From: RH-AL1 sp965198485
GTDB lineage: Bacteria > Pseudomonadota > Alphaproteobacteria > Rhizobiales > Beijerinckiaceae
Direction: 5' to 3'
Assembly: GCA_965198485.1 (NCBI GenBank)
Contig: CBDAPQ010000005.1
Coordinates: forward strand, 1,426,001 to 1,490,000
DNA length: 64,000 nucleotides
Below are positions 8,286 through 16,802 of the stretch, in pieces. Within the stretch, counting starts at the first letter, position 1; each line of letters opens with the position of its first letter. Under the pieces are notes generated by a model. The model saw only the letters and a list, made by a program, of their open reading frames with translations. It had not been told where the DNA came from and made no database searches. The position numbers were made by a program, and so were the translations under genes.

Positions 8286-8845
8286 CTGTTGCAACGAGGG
8301 CACCTGTCGAAGTTTCGAGCGCGAAGACCCAGAAAGCACTTGCGCACTGGGCGATTGCGCCTACATTGCAGCTTGCCCAAATCGCACGTGCCTGTGGTCG
8401 TGTGTCGGTGGTTGGTGTTCCGGACAAGAGGCCGGTGAACCAACCTTAATAGCCGGCAGCCGGAGCGAACCGGTGAACCCCGCCAAACGGGGGACGCGAC
8501 TTAAAGCAACGACGGACCGGGCTTTTTCGTCTCTGTCGGCCTCCACCGCCGACTTACCGAAGAGGCTAGTCTCTCTTGCCGGGCGTGCGGATCGCGGGGC
8601 TCACCCAATATCCAATCGATGGCTTCGATCTTTCAGCACGGGTTCATCCCCGCGCGGAGTGACGAATCCACGGCGCAGCATCTGATCCGGCGTAGGCTTC
8701 TCCTGGGAGAGGTTGATCCGGATCGCGAATGGCATTGTCACGTCGTCGACGCGTCTCCAACACGCGTGGGCAGCGGACGATGTCGCTCACCCCTTTGCTC
8801 AAGTTCGATGTTCGACCCGAGAGGTCGGCACGAAGGGATGCCGCG
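8286..8845. other. 560-bp region without a convincing gene; includes the leader of the decarboxylase gene
   Basis: No reading frame here resembles a known protein on either strand; the short open frames (for example 8619-8849) show no domain and overlap the next gene's start. The right half is the upstream region of a fold-III ornithine/lysine decarboxylase. In alphaproteobacteria, decarboxylase genes can be preceded by a long structured RNA (the speF motif), so a leader RNA is possible, but I cannot confirm a fold by eye. Confidence 0.4.
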
Positions 8846-9988
8846 ATGACTCAGAAAATCCTCGACTTCCTCCGCGCGCGCCGCGACGTCGGCGACGACG
8901 GCGGTCCGTGCCTCGTCGTCGACCTTGACGTCGTGCGCGACAACTACAAGCTCTTCGATCGGGCGCTGCCCGACAGTCGGGTTTTCTACGCGGTCAAGGC
9001 CAATCCCGATCCGGCGGTGCTGAACCTGCTCGCGCAGCTCGGCTCCTGCTTCGATTGCGCCTCCGTGGTCGAGATCGAGCAGGTGCTGGCCACCGGCGCG
9101 ACGGCGGATCGCATCTCTTTCGGCAATACCATCAAGAAGGAGCGTGACGTCGCGCGCGCCTATTGCCTCGGCGTCCGTCTCTTCGCCGTGGACTGCGAGG
9201 CGGAAGTCGAGAAGATCGCGCGCGCCGCGCCCGGCTCGAAGGTGTTCTGCCGCATGCTGTGCGACGGCAGCGGCGCCGACTGGCCGCTCAGCCGCAAGTT
9301 CGGCTGCGACGTCGCCATGGCGCCGCGCGTGCTCGAGCACGCTCATCGTCTGGGTCTCGTCGCGCACGGCGTGTCGTTCCACGTCGGCTCGCAGCAGGGC
9401 AACCCGCAGATGTGGGACGGTGCGCTGGCGGCGGCTTCATCCATCTTCAAGGAGATGGCCGAGCGCGGCATCAACCTGGCGATGGTCAACCTCGGCGGCG
9501 GCTTCCCGACCAAGTATCTCAAGGCCGTTCCGGCGACGGGGGCCTACGGCAACGCGATCCTGGCCTCGCTACGCACGCATTTCGGCAACCGCATCCCCGA
9601 GACCATCATCGAGCCGGGCCGCGGCATGGTCGGCAACGCCGGCGTGATCGAGGCCGAGGTGGTGCTGATCTCGAGGAAGTCGGACGAGGATGAGGTGCGT
9701 TGGGTCTATCTCGATATCGGCAAGTTCGGCGGCCTCGCCGAGACGATGGACGAGATGATCCGCTATCCGATCAGGACCGCCTACGACCGCGACGAGATGC
9801 AGCCCTGCGTCATCGCCGGCCCGACCTGCGACTCGGTCGACGTGCTCTACGAGAAGGAGCCCTACCTCCTTCCCGTGAGCCTCGAGATTGGGGCCAAGGT
9901 CCTGATCGAGGGCACCGGCGCGTACACGACGACCTATTCGGCCGTCGGCTTCAACGGCTTCCCGCCGCTGAAAAGCTACGTGATCTGA
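8846..9988 (+). CDS. Ornithine/lysine decarboxylase, PLP fold type III
   Basis: Decarboxylates ornithine to putrescine, and perhaps lysine to cadaverine, feeding polyamine synthesis. The PLP-binding lysine lies in FYAVKANPDPAVL, the glycine-rich phosphate site in MVNLGGGFPTKY and EPGRGMVGNAG, and the active-site cysteine in GPTCDSVDVLY. The ATG at 8846 gives 380 residues, the size of the bacterial eukaryotic-like decarboxylases; the frame is open upstream but without family sequence. A GNAT acetyltransferase follows 118 bp downstream on the same strand, a common neighbour of this decarboxylase in Rhizobiales. Substrate preference between ornithine and lysine cannot be decided from sequence alone. 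Confidence 0.93.
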   Translation: MTQKILDFLRARRDVGDDGGPCLVVDLDVVRDNYKLFDRALPDSRVFYAVKANPDPAVLNLLAQLGSCFDCASVVEIEQVLATGATADRISFGNTIKKERDVARAYCLGVRLFAVDCEAEVEKIARAAPGSKVFCRMLCDGSGADWPLSRKFGCDVAMAPRVLEHAHRLGLVAHGVSFHVGSQQGNPQMWDGALAAASSIFKEMAERGINLAMVNLGGGFPTKYLKAVPATGAYGNAILASLRTHFGNRIPETIIEPGRGMVGNAGVIEAEVVLISRKSDEDEVRWVYLDIGKFGGLAETMDEMIRYPIRTAYDRDEMQPCVIAGPTCDSVDVLYEKEPYLLPVSLEIGAKVLIEGTGAYTTTYSAVGFNGFPPLKSYVI

Positions 9989-10106
9989 CGGCGGGGGGCT
10001 TCGGTCCTCGCTTCCTTCGTCATCAATCCCATCAGTCTTGCCCGAACGGCCGGCGCTTAGCGTCGGTGCGAGGTTCATCCGCTGCCTCTCGAAAGGGGAC
10101 GCCCCG

Positions 10107-10799
10107 ATGACCTCAGTCTTCATGCCGACCTGCGTCTCCGCCGCCGCCTTCGTGCCGGCGCCCGTCTTCGGGGCGGCGACCTTCGCCGATACATCCTGCG
10201 CGCGCCTCGTCGAGGCGGGCTCAGACGTAGTAGACGTCGAGCGGCCGGAGGATGCCGAAGCCCGCGAGGCGCTGCTCGACCGCGCTTTCGGACCGGCCCG
10301 GTTCGCCAAGACCTGCGAGCGCCTGCGCGCCGGCAGGCTCCCGGCTGCAGGCTTGTCCCTCGTCGCGAGAACCACGCGGCTCGGCGGCGCGGGCCTGGGT
10401 CATGCGATCGATATGGGTGAGGTGGTTGGCACGGTCCGGCTGTGGCACGTCGAGGCCGGCGGCGTACCGGCGCTGATGCTAGGACCGCTGGCGGTCGACG
10501 CGGAATGGCGCTGCTACCGCGTCGGGAGCCGCCTCATGAAGGCGGCAATTGCCCGCGCCGGCGTGCTCGGCCACGCGGCCATCGTGCTAGTGGGCGACGC
10601 GCCGTACTACGCGCGCTTCGGCTTCAAGCGGCGGCACGCGCTCGACCTGCGCATGCCGGGACCGGTGGAAGAGGAGCGTGTCCTCGGCCTCGAGCTGATG
10701 CCGGGCGCGCTCGCGGGCGCCAGGGGCCCCGTGCGGGCGACCGGCGCCATGGACCTAGCGGCCTGGCGTGCGTGGAGGTTGGCTCGTCGCGCGGCTTAG
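10107..10799 (+). CDS. GNAT family N-acetyltransferase (YhbS-like)
   Basis: Predicted acetyl-CoA dependent N-acyltransferase of unknown substrate. The GNAT core is visible as the beta-4 stretch MLGPLAVDAEWRCYRVGSRLM, with the pyrophosphate loop slightly degenerate (the usual Q/RxxGxG/A reads RVGSRL), followed by VLVGDAPYYARFGFKR, typical of YhbS-type members. The ATG at 10107 has a purine-rich AAAGGGGA upstream. The N-terminal 45 residues precede the fold and are alanine-rich. Position after the decarboxylase suggests, but does not show, a link to polyamine metabolism. Confidence 0.8.
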   Translation: MTSVFMPTCVSAAAFVPAPVFGAATFADTSCARLVEAGSDVVDVERPEDAEAREALLDRAFGPARFAKTCERLRAGRLPAAGLSLVARTTRLGGAGLGHAIDMGEVVGTVRLWHVEAGGVPALMLGPLAVDAEWRCYRVGSRLMKAAIARAGVLGHAAIVLVGDAPYYARFGFKRRHALDLRMPGPVEEERVLGLELMPGALAGARGPVRATGAMDLAAWRAWRLARRAA

Positions 10800-10965
10800 G
10801 TGGGTGCCTCTCTTGCTTGGCGATGAACTCGTCCCTGACGCCGCAAGCCTCGTGGATGATCCAGCAACAGAGGCGGTCGCCTCTTGTTAGCAAGGCATAA
10901 GCCGCTTGCGCTGGCGAGGCGGCTTGAGGACGTGTAGCCTGGCCCGAGGTGCGGGAGTAGGACAG

Positions 10966-11481
10966 ATGCGCGATATGAGAATGAAAGCTCTGCTGCTGAT
11001 AGCGCTGATGGCGGCGGCTTCGACGCTTCCGGCACAGGCCCGCGAACTGCCCTCGCAGTTGCGCTGCCGCGTTGCCGGCGGCTTCGGCTTCTTCGTCGCC
11101 GGGCGCCGCGCCATCACCTGCACGTACTACCGGCCCGACGACCGGATCGAGTTCTACACCGGCTCGTCCGACAAGCTCGGCATCGATCTTGGCCCAGCCA
11201 ACGCCCAAAAGCTCAATTTCGTGGTCAGGGGCGAGTTGATGGAGCAGCCCGGCGAACTCGACGGTAAATTTGTCGGCGCGCAGGCCGGGATCGACGTCGG
11301 GTTCGGTGCCTCCAGCGAAGCGCTGGTTGGCGGCGCGACGGGGCATGTCGCGCTGATCCCTTTCACCCCGTCGTCGTTCTACGCTCCCGATTCGACTGGC
11401 CTCAACGTCGCCGCCGGCCTCGGCATCTTCGAGCTTCACTATGCCGGTAGCGAACGCCGCTCGTTGCGCGACCGCTACTAG
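10966..11481 (+). CDS. DUF992 family exported protein
   Basis: Function unknown. A signal peptide (LLLIALMAAASTLPAQA) is followed by a beta-rich domain with the DUF992 landmarks: an early Cys in LRCRVAGGFGFFVAGRRAI, the CTYYRPDDR segment, a GIDLG stretch, a glycine-rich middle (QAGIDVGFGASSEALVGG) and GLNVAAGLGIFELHY near the end. At 171 residues it is typical of these alphaproteobacterial envelope proteins. The start at 10966 is chosen because the signal peptide follows it directly; ATG codons at 10975 and 10981 are alternatives. Confidence 0.85.
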   Translation: MRDMRMKALLLIALMAAASTLPAQARELPSQLRCRVAGGFGFFVAGRRAITCTYYRPDDRIEFYTGSSDKLGIDLGPANAQKLNFVVRGELMEQPGELDGKFVGAQAGIDVGFGASSEALVGGATGHVALIPFTPSSFYAPDSTGLNVAAGLGIFELHYAGSERRSLRDRY

Positions 11482-11667
11482 CGACCTTACGTGCCTGTCT
11501 TGCTAAAGTTTTCTTTGATGGAGCAAGTCCACGACAGCGGACGTCGCTCAAGCCCCACTTCTGTCAGGCTCGCGCAGCGAGAAATCCGCAACCCATCGCG
11601 TTTGCCCCGAGCAGCTTCGTCTAGGATATTAAGTCCGCCTGCGCAGCGCCTCGAATGACAGAGATGG

Positions 11668-13164
11668 TCAAAGCCCGGCGGCGACCTTGACGGCGGCGAG
11701 GTCCTCGACGAAGCGGGCGTATTCGCGATCCTTGGCCTCCTGGTCGGGCAGGCGCAACAGGTAAGAGGGGTGCACGGTGACAAACACCGGCGCGTCGTTG
11801 CCTTGCGGGATCGGTTTGCCGCGCTCGGCGCCGATGCGCACCGTGCGCCCGAGCAGCGCCTTGCCGGCGGAGGCGCCGAGCGCCACGATGATCTTGGGCT
11901 CGAGCAAGCTCTTCTCGACGTCGAGCCAGTAGCGGCAGGCGACGATCTCCTTTGTTTCGGGCGTCTTGTGCAGCCTGAACTTGCCGCGCGGCTCGTATTT
12001 GAAGTGCTTCACCGCGTTGGTGACATAGGCTTTGTCGCGCTCGATGCCGGCCTCGCGCAACGCCTTGTTAAGCACCTGGCCGGCCGGCCCGACGAAGGGA
12101 TGGCCGGCGAGGTCTTCCTTGTCGCCGGGCTGCTCGCCGACGAAGAAAATCTCGGCACTCTGCGGACCCTCGCCGAAGACCACCTGCGTCGCCGGGCCAT
12201 GCAGGTCGCATCGCGTGCACTTGGCCGCCGAGGCACGGGCCTCCTCCAGCGTCTTCGGAAAGTCCGGGTCGAGCGCTTCGGGGCTGAGCAGGTCGGCGGC
12301 CATCGTATCCTCCTGCGCCGGACCCTCCTTGGCGAGGCCCTGCCGTTCGAGAGCTCGTGCAAGGCGCGACGGCTCGGTCGGTTCCGCCGCGATCATGCCG
12401 CGCTCGCGCGTCGCGGCGTCGCGGATGAGACCGTCGATCAGCCGCGCCTCGGGCAGGTTCTTCCAGTACTTTTTGGGCATCTCCTTCTGCATCGCGTCGA
12501 TCTTCAGCCGCGCCGGGTTGAAGATCGACGCGTAGTACGTGCGCCAGTGCTCCTCCAGCCGGTCCTCGTCGGGCACGTCGCTCTTGGCGGCGCCGGGACG
12601 GTAGGAGAGCGTGGTGCCGTCCCACAATGCCGAGCGGTATGGCGTCAGGATCGACCAGCGCATGCCGGCGAAGCGGCGCACGAAGAAATCGCCGACGGCC
12701 TCGACGATGTAATGGTCGGGCTCGAACCAGGCGATGAAGGCCGGCTCGCCGTCGGGTGCCACCACCTCCTTGAAGCGCACGAAGGCATGCATCTTGTGGA
12801 TGTCGCGATGGATCGCCTTGGCCATGGCGCGAGCGACGTGGACGTCGGGGTCGGAGGGATCCTCCAGCAGGCGCGGCGCAGTGCGCAGGCGCCACAGCAG
12901 CCGATAGAGCAGGGCGAAGCGCTCGCGATCGGAATGGACGATGATCTCGCGTGCCAGCGCGACGAAGGCCTTGGGCACGTTGAATTGCGGCCGCTCGATC
13001 GCGGCGACCTCCTCGACCGGCGCATCGCCGGCGAACAGATCGTCGCCCTCGCCCTCGACCGTCCAGACGATATGCTCGGGCGCGACCTCGGCCAGCACGG
13101 CGGACCGGGCCGCGGTGCGCCAGCCGGAGAAGTCGATTTGGTCGGCGAGGACGACGCGCTTCAT
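11668..13164 (-). CDS. DUF4130 / UdgX-type uracil-DNA glycosylase fusion
   Basis: DNA repair protein of the UdgX family, which forms a covalent adduct with the abasic sugar after uracil excision. Residues 1-270 are the DUF4130 domain; residues 310-498 are the UDG fold. CTRC (Cys316, Cys319) and ACRYW (Cys410) are iron-sulfur ligands; the other ligand position of family 4 enzymes is occupied by VKHFK (His387). The active-site loop has GQVLN-type water loop sequence and the UdgX R-loop reads RGKFRLHKTP, with His399 at the position of the covalent nucleophile. HPSYLLR is the leucine-loop motif. Family members often neighbour a radical-SAM gene; none is near here. Confidence 0.9.
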   Translation of the reverse strand: MKRVVLADQIDFSGWRTAARSAVLAEVAPEHIVWTVEGEGDDLFAGDAPVEEVAAIERPQFNVPKAFVALAREIIVHSDRERFALLYRLLWRLRTAPRLLEDPSDPDVHVARAMAKAIHRDIHKMHAFVRFKEVVAPDGEPAFIAWFEPDHYIVEAVGDFFVRRFAGMRWSILTPYRSALWDGTTLSYRPGAAKSDVPDEDRLEEHWRTYYASIFNPARLKIDAMQKEMPKKYWKNLPEARLIDGLIRDAATRERGMIAAEPTEPSRLARALERQGLAKEGPAQEDTMAADLLSPEALDPDFPKTLEEARASAAKCTRCDLHGPATQVVFGEGPQSAEIFFVGEQPGDKEDLAGHPFVGPAGQVLNKALREAGIERDKAYVTNAVKHFKYEPRGKFRLHKTPETKEIVACRYWLDVEKSLLEPKIIVALGASAGKALLGRTVRIGAERGKPIPQGNDAPVFVTVHPSYLLRLPDQEAKDREYARFVEDLAAVKVAAGL

Positions 13165-13193
13165 TCCAATTCTTCCAAGCTCAGCACGACTGG

Positions 13194-13646
13194 CTAGGCC
13201 AGCCGCGTCGCCGACGGCACGCCCTCCGCGCGCCGGGCCAGGAGGTCGCGGATCTCCTCGAGCAGCACGACGTCGGCCGGCTTCGGCGGCGCGCCCGCCG
13301 ACTCCGCGGGCGCCACGCGGGCCTTCGCCGCGTTCATCGCCCTGACGACGAGGAACAGCACGAGGGCGATGATCACGAAATTGACGGTCACCTGGAGGAA
13401 GTTGCCCCAGGCCAGCACCGCGCCCTGCCTCTTGGCCTCGGCCAGCCCCGTTGCGGTCACCTTCGACGAGAGGGGCGTAAAGTCATTGGTGAAGTCGACG
13501 CCGCCGGTGATGGCGCCCACGATCGGCATGATGAGGTCGTTGACCATCGACTGCACGATCGCGCCGAATGCGGCGCCGATGACGACGGCGACCGCGAGGT
13601 CGACGACGTTGCCGCGCATGATGAAATCCTTGAAGTCTTTCAACAT
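13194..13646 (-). CDS. mscL: Large-conductance mechanosensitive channel MscL
   Basis: Inner-membrane tension-gated channel that releases solutes on osmotic downshock. The N-terminal helix and TM1 (FKDFIMRGNVVDLAVAVVIG) and the following AFGAIVQSMVNDLIMPIVG are the most conserved part of MscL. TM2 is FVIIALVLFLVVRAMN, followed by a charged linker and the C-terminal helix EIRDLLARR. The 150-residue length is normal. It lies 29 bp upstream of the UdgX gene on the same strand, so the two may share a transcript. Confidence 0.97.
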   Translation of the reverse strand: MLKDFKDFIMRGNVVDLAVAVVIGAAFGAIVQSMVNDLIMPIVGAITGGVDFTNDFTPLSSKVTATGLAEAKRQGAVLAWGNFLQVTVNFVIIALVLFLVVRAMNAAKARVAPAESAGAPPKPADVVLLEEIRDLLARRAEGVPSATRLA

Positions 13647-13755
13647 CGGGTATCCCTACAGATCGGTTCTCGAACCTCCGCGATGCGATCGAGCTTGGCA
13701 AGCATCCACGTTTTGCAGCGGTGGCGCCGCGGAAGTTCCGTGTTAACAATGCGGG

Positions 13756-15462
13756 ATGCTCACGGCATGGCTGCCAACGCTCGCTCGGCGCACAGGCTTC
13801 CGCGACTTGGCTGCGCCGTCCGCGCCGATGTCGGCCGCCGATCCCGCGACCGCGCTCGAGGATCGATACGACGTCCTCCAGCACGCCATGGACGTCGCGC
13901 GCGACGGCATGGCGATCTACGATCGCGGGCTCCGTCTCATCGCCTGGAACCACGCCTACCGCGACCTCTTCCAGTTCCCCGAAGGCTTGCTCCGGGTCGG
14001 CATCACGCTCGAAGACCTGGTAAGGTGCAACGCCGAGCGCGGCCTTTATGGGAGAGGATCGCCCGACGACATTCTCGTCGCGCGGCTCGAAGTCCTGCAG
14101 AAGCCCAGCGAGGGAATGCGCATGGAGCACGCGCCGTTCGGCCGCGTGCTCGAGATGCGCTCCGTCCGGCTCCGCGATGGCGGCTTGTTCTTCACCTATT
14201 GCGACGCGACAGCGCAGGCGAAATCGGAGGAGGAACTCGAGGTCGAGAAGCAGAAGCTGGAGCGGCGCGTCCGCGAGCGCACCGAGGAGCTCGAGCATCT
14301 CAATCTGGAACTGGCGCAGGCCAAGGCCGAGGCCGAGGACGCCAACATTTCGAAAACTCGCTTCCTCGCAGCGGCGAGTCATGACCTTCTCCAGCCACTC
14401 AACGCGGCGCGGCTCTATACGACGTCGCTTTGCGAGCATCTGCGCGCCGACGGGCCGCGGGGCGAGTCGGTCCGGCTCGCCGGCAACGTCGACGCGTCGC
14501 TCGAGGCAGTGGAGGACATCCTCGGCGCGCTGCTCGAGATCACGCAACTCGACGCCGGCGCAATGCGCGTCGAGATCACGGCCGTGGACCTCGGCGACCT
14601 GCTCCGGCAGCTCAACGTCGACTTCGCGCCGACGGCGGCGAAGCGGCGGCTGACTCTCACTGTCGTGCCATCCTCGCTCGTCGTGATGTCGGACCACCGA
14701 TTGCTCCGGCGCCTCCTGCAGAACCTTATCTCCAACGCGCTCAAGTACACGACCATTGGCGGCGTGGTCGTGGGCGTCAGGCGCATCGGCAACGCGGAAG
14801 TCCGCCTCGACGTCTTCGATACAGGGTGCGGTATCCCTTCCGCCAAGCAGCGCCTGATCTTTCGCGAATTCGAGCGCCTCCACAATCCATCCGACGAGAC
14901 ACCGGGGGCCGGCCTCGGCCTGTCCATCGTCGAGCGTCTCAGCCTGGTGCTCGGACACGAGGTCACCTTGGCCTCGACGGTCGGCAGCGGGAGCCGCTTC
15001 TCCGTGACCGTGCCGCGCGCCAGCGCCGGTACGTCTTACACGTCGCCGCCGTCGCCGCCGACGCTTCGGCAGCGCTCGCTCGACGGGCTGGTGGTCGCCG
15101 CCATCGACAACGAGCTGCCGATCCTGCGCGGCATGGAAAGCCTGCTGCGGGGCTGGGACTGCGTGGTGGCGACCGGGACCGGGCTCGCCGAAGTGCAGGC
15201 GGCGTTGGACGCGATCGGCGCGCCGCCCGACGTGATCGTCGCCGACTATCACATCGACGAGATCGACGGTCTGGGCGTGATCGCCCACCTGCGCCGGCGG
15301 TACGGAGCGCTGCCGGCGGTGCTCATCACCGCGGATCGTTCGGCCGGCGTCCGAGCGCTCGCGGGCGAGGCCGACGTGCGCGTGCTGATGAAGCCGCTGA
15401 AACCCGCCGCGCTCCGCTCGCTGCTCAGTCAGTGGCGGCTGCTGCGCGCCGATGCCGGCTGA
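13756..15462 (+). CDS. Hybrid sensor histidine kinase with PAS_7 input and C-terminal receiver
   Basis: Cytosolic two-component sensor with no membrane segment. Order: short N-terminal tail, PAS_7 domain (about 40-155, with MAIYDRGLRLIAWNHAYRDLF), coiled coil (155-205), HisKA with phospho-acceptor His209 in ASHDLLQPLNAARLY, HATPase_c with GAGLGLSI, and a receiver (about 445-565) with Asp497 in VIVADYHIDEIDG. The architecture matches NahK/PdhS-like soluble hybrid kinases. An ATG at 13828 is an alternative start that still includes the PAS domain. It is divergent from mscL; the signal is unknown. Confidence 0.9.
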   Translation: MLTAWLPTLARRTGFRDLAAPSAPMSAADPATALEDRYDVLQHAMDVARDGMAIYDRGLRLIAWNHAYRDLFQFPEGLLRVGITLEDLVRCNAERGLYGRGSPDDILVARLEVLQKPSEGMRMEHAPFGRVLEMRSVRLRDGGLFFTYCDATAQAKSEEELEVEKQKLERRVRERTEELEHLNLELAQAKAEAEDANISKTRFLAAASHDLLQPLNAARLYTTSLCEHLRADGPRGESVRLAGNVDASLEAVEDILGALLEITQLDAGAMRVEITAVDLGDLLRQLNVDFAPTAAKRRLTLTVVPSSLVVMSDHRLLRRLLQNLISNALKYTTIGGVVVGVRRIGNAEVRLDVFDTGCGIPSAKQRLIFREFERLHNPSDETPGAGLGLSIVERLSLVLGHEVTLASTVGSGSRFSVTVPRASAGTSYTSPPSPPTLRQRSLDGLVVAAIDNELPILRGMESLLRGWDCVVATGTGLAEVQAALDAIGAPPDVIVADYHIDEIDGLGVIAHLRRRYGALPAVLITADRSAGVRALAGEADVRVLMKPLKPAALRSLLSQWRLLRADAG

Positions 15463-15525
15463 CGAGCTGGGGAGAAACGATGCCGCCGCCTCGTCGCCGG
15501 CGTCCTGTCGCGCTATCCTGACACG

Positions 15526-15957
15526 ATGCCGCTCCATCTCCTGAAGCTCTGCGTCGGTGCCGCGACGATCAGTGATCTCGAAATGCATGTCGACGGGCGT
15601 CTGCGAAGCCGTCGCGCCGGCGAGCCGGCGGAGATCACCCACACGACGCGGATGGTGCCGACGCGTGCGGGCGAGATCGTCGCCGGCGGCTCGCTGTTCT
15701 GGGTGATCCGCGGCCATATCGCGGCGCGGCAGCGTCTCCACGACATCCGTCCGTTCACCGATGCCGACGGCATCGGTCGTTGCCACCTGGTTCTGGATCC
15801 GGTCGTGGTGCCGGTGCTGCCGCGCCCCTGCCGGCCGTTCCAGGGCTGGCGTTACCTGGCGGATGCCACCCGTCCGGCGGACCTCGCCGGCCTCGACGGT
15901 GGGCTCGAGATGCCCGAGCACCTGCGCCACGACCTTCGCGAGCTCTGTCTCCTCTAG
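15526..15957 (+). CDS. DUF1489 family protein
   Basis: Small conserved alphaproteobacterial protein of unknown function. It starts MPLHLLKLCVGAATISDLE and contains HTTRMVPTRAGEI, GSLFWVIRGHIAARQRL and the FQGWRYL segment, which are the recognisable blocks of DUF1489. No signal peptide or membrane helix is present, so it is probably cytoplasmic. At 143 residues it is complete. It sits between the hybrid kinase and the J-domain gene on the same strand, with gaps of about 63 bp on each side. Confidence 0.85.
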   Translation: MPLHLLKLCVGAATISDLEMHVDGRLRSRRAGEPAEITHTTRMVPTRAGEIVAGGSLFWVIRGHIAARQRLHDIRPFTDADGIGRCHLVLDPVVVPVLPRPCRPFQGWRYLADATRPADLAGLDGGLEMPEHLRHDLRELCLL

Positions 15958-16021
15958 CCCCGAGCGGCGCTTGCGCTCACGACGGCGCGGGACGATCTAG
16001 GACCCTTCGCCCGGACGTCCC

Positions 16022-16726
16022 ATGCTGCTCCCGATCGCCGCGTTCGCCTTTCTCGCCTACCTGCTGCTGCGGCCCGCGCTAGCTCGCCCTCGGGCCAGAC
16101 GTTGGCGGCTGCCGGCATGGGGTAAGGCGCGCGTCGACAAGGCGGTCTCGGTGGCGATCGTCGCGGCGGCGCTCGTCGTGCTGATCCACGGCAACGTCTG
16201 GGCGGCGGTGTGCCTGTTCGGCCTGTCGCTGTGGATGCTCGGCCGCTCCGGCAGTCGCACGCCGCGGCCGGCGGTCGCGACCGTGCAGCGCTCCCTCACG
16301 GTGGAGCTGGCGACCAATCCCGGCAGTGGCCGGCGTTACGCACGGATGACCGGCGGCCCGCACGCCGGCGCCGTGTTCGACAGCCTTGGTCTCGAGGGTT
16401 GTCTAGCGATACTGGCGGCGTGCCGCGACGCCGATCCGGCCGGTGCGCAGCTGCTAGAAGCTTATCTCGACGGCCGGTCCGCCGGCTGGCGTGCGGCAAC
16501 CGATGCTGACCACGACCCGAGGCCGCGCCGCGCGCGAGCCACGGGCGGCATGACCGAGGAGCAGGCTTATCAGCTGCTGGGCCTTGGCCGCGGGGCGCCG
16601 CGCGACGCGATCGTGAGCGCGCATCGCTCGCTCATGAAGAAGTGGCACCCCGACCAGGGCGGTACGGCCGAACTTGCCGCGCGGGCCAACGAGGCCAAGG
16701 AAGTGCTGCTGCGCCAACATGGCTGA
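16022..16726 (+). CDS. Membrane-anchored J-domain protein (DnaJ domain at C-terminus)
   Basis: Likely Hsp70 co-chaperone tethered to the inner membrane. The N-terminus is hydrophobic (IAAFAFLAYLLLRPAL), a second hydrophobic stretch follows at about 42-70, and the J domain is at 177-234: EEQAYQLLGLGRGAPRDAI, then the HPD motif in KKWHPDQGGTAEL. The layout of membrane segments before a short C-terminal J domain resembles the Pam18/Tim14-like proteins of alphaproteobacteria. A client or specific DnaK partner cannot be deduced. Confidence 0.88.
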   Translation: MLLPIAAFAFLAYLLLRPALARPRARRWRLPAWGKARVDKAVSVAIVAAALVVLIHGNVWAAVCLFGLSLWMLGRSGSRTPRPAVATVQRSLTVELATNPGSGRRYARMTGGPHAGAVFDSLGLEGCLAILAACRDADPAGAQLLEAYLDGRSAGWRAATDADHDPRPRRARATGGMTEEQAYQLLGLGRGAPRDAIVSAHRSLMKKWHPDQGGTAELAARANEAKEVLLRQHG

Positions 16727-16802
16727 ACTCCGGGAACGCGGACGCGACTGACTGGACATGACTTGGACTAGCGCGACCAAGGCCGGACGCTGCCTGGACG
16801 AG

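Noticed and set aside
8619..8849. 76-codon open frame before the decarboxylase
   Set aside because: No resemblance to any family and it overlaps the start codon of the decarboxylase.
13483..15930. 815-codon open frame on the minus strand
   Set aside because: Antisense to the hybrid kinase at 13756-15462 and DUF1489; Arg/His/Asp-rich translation without domain.
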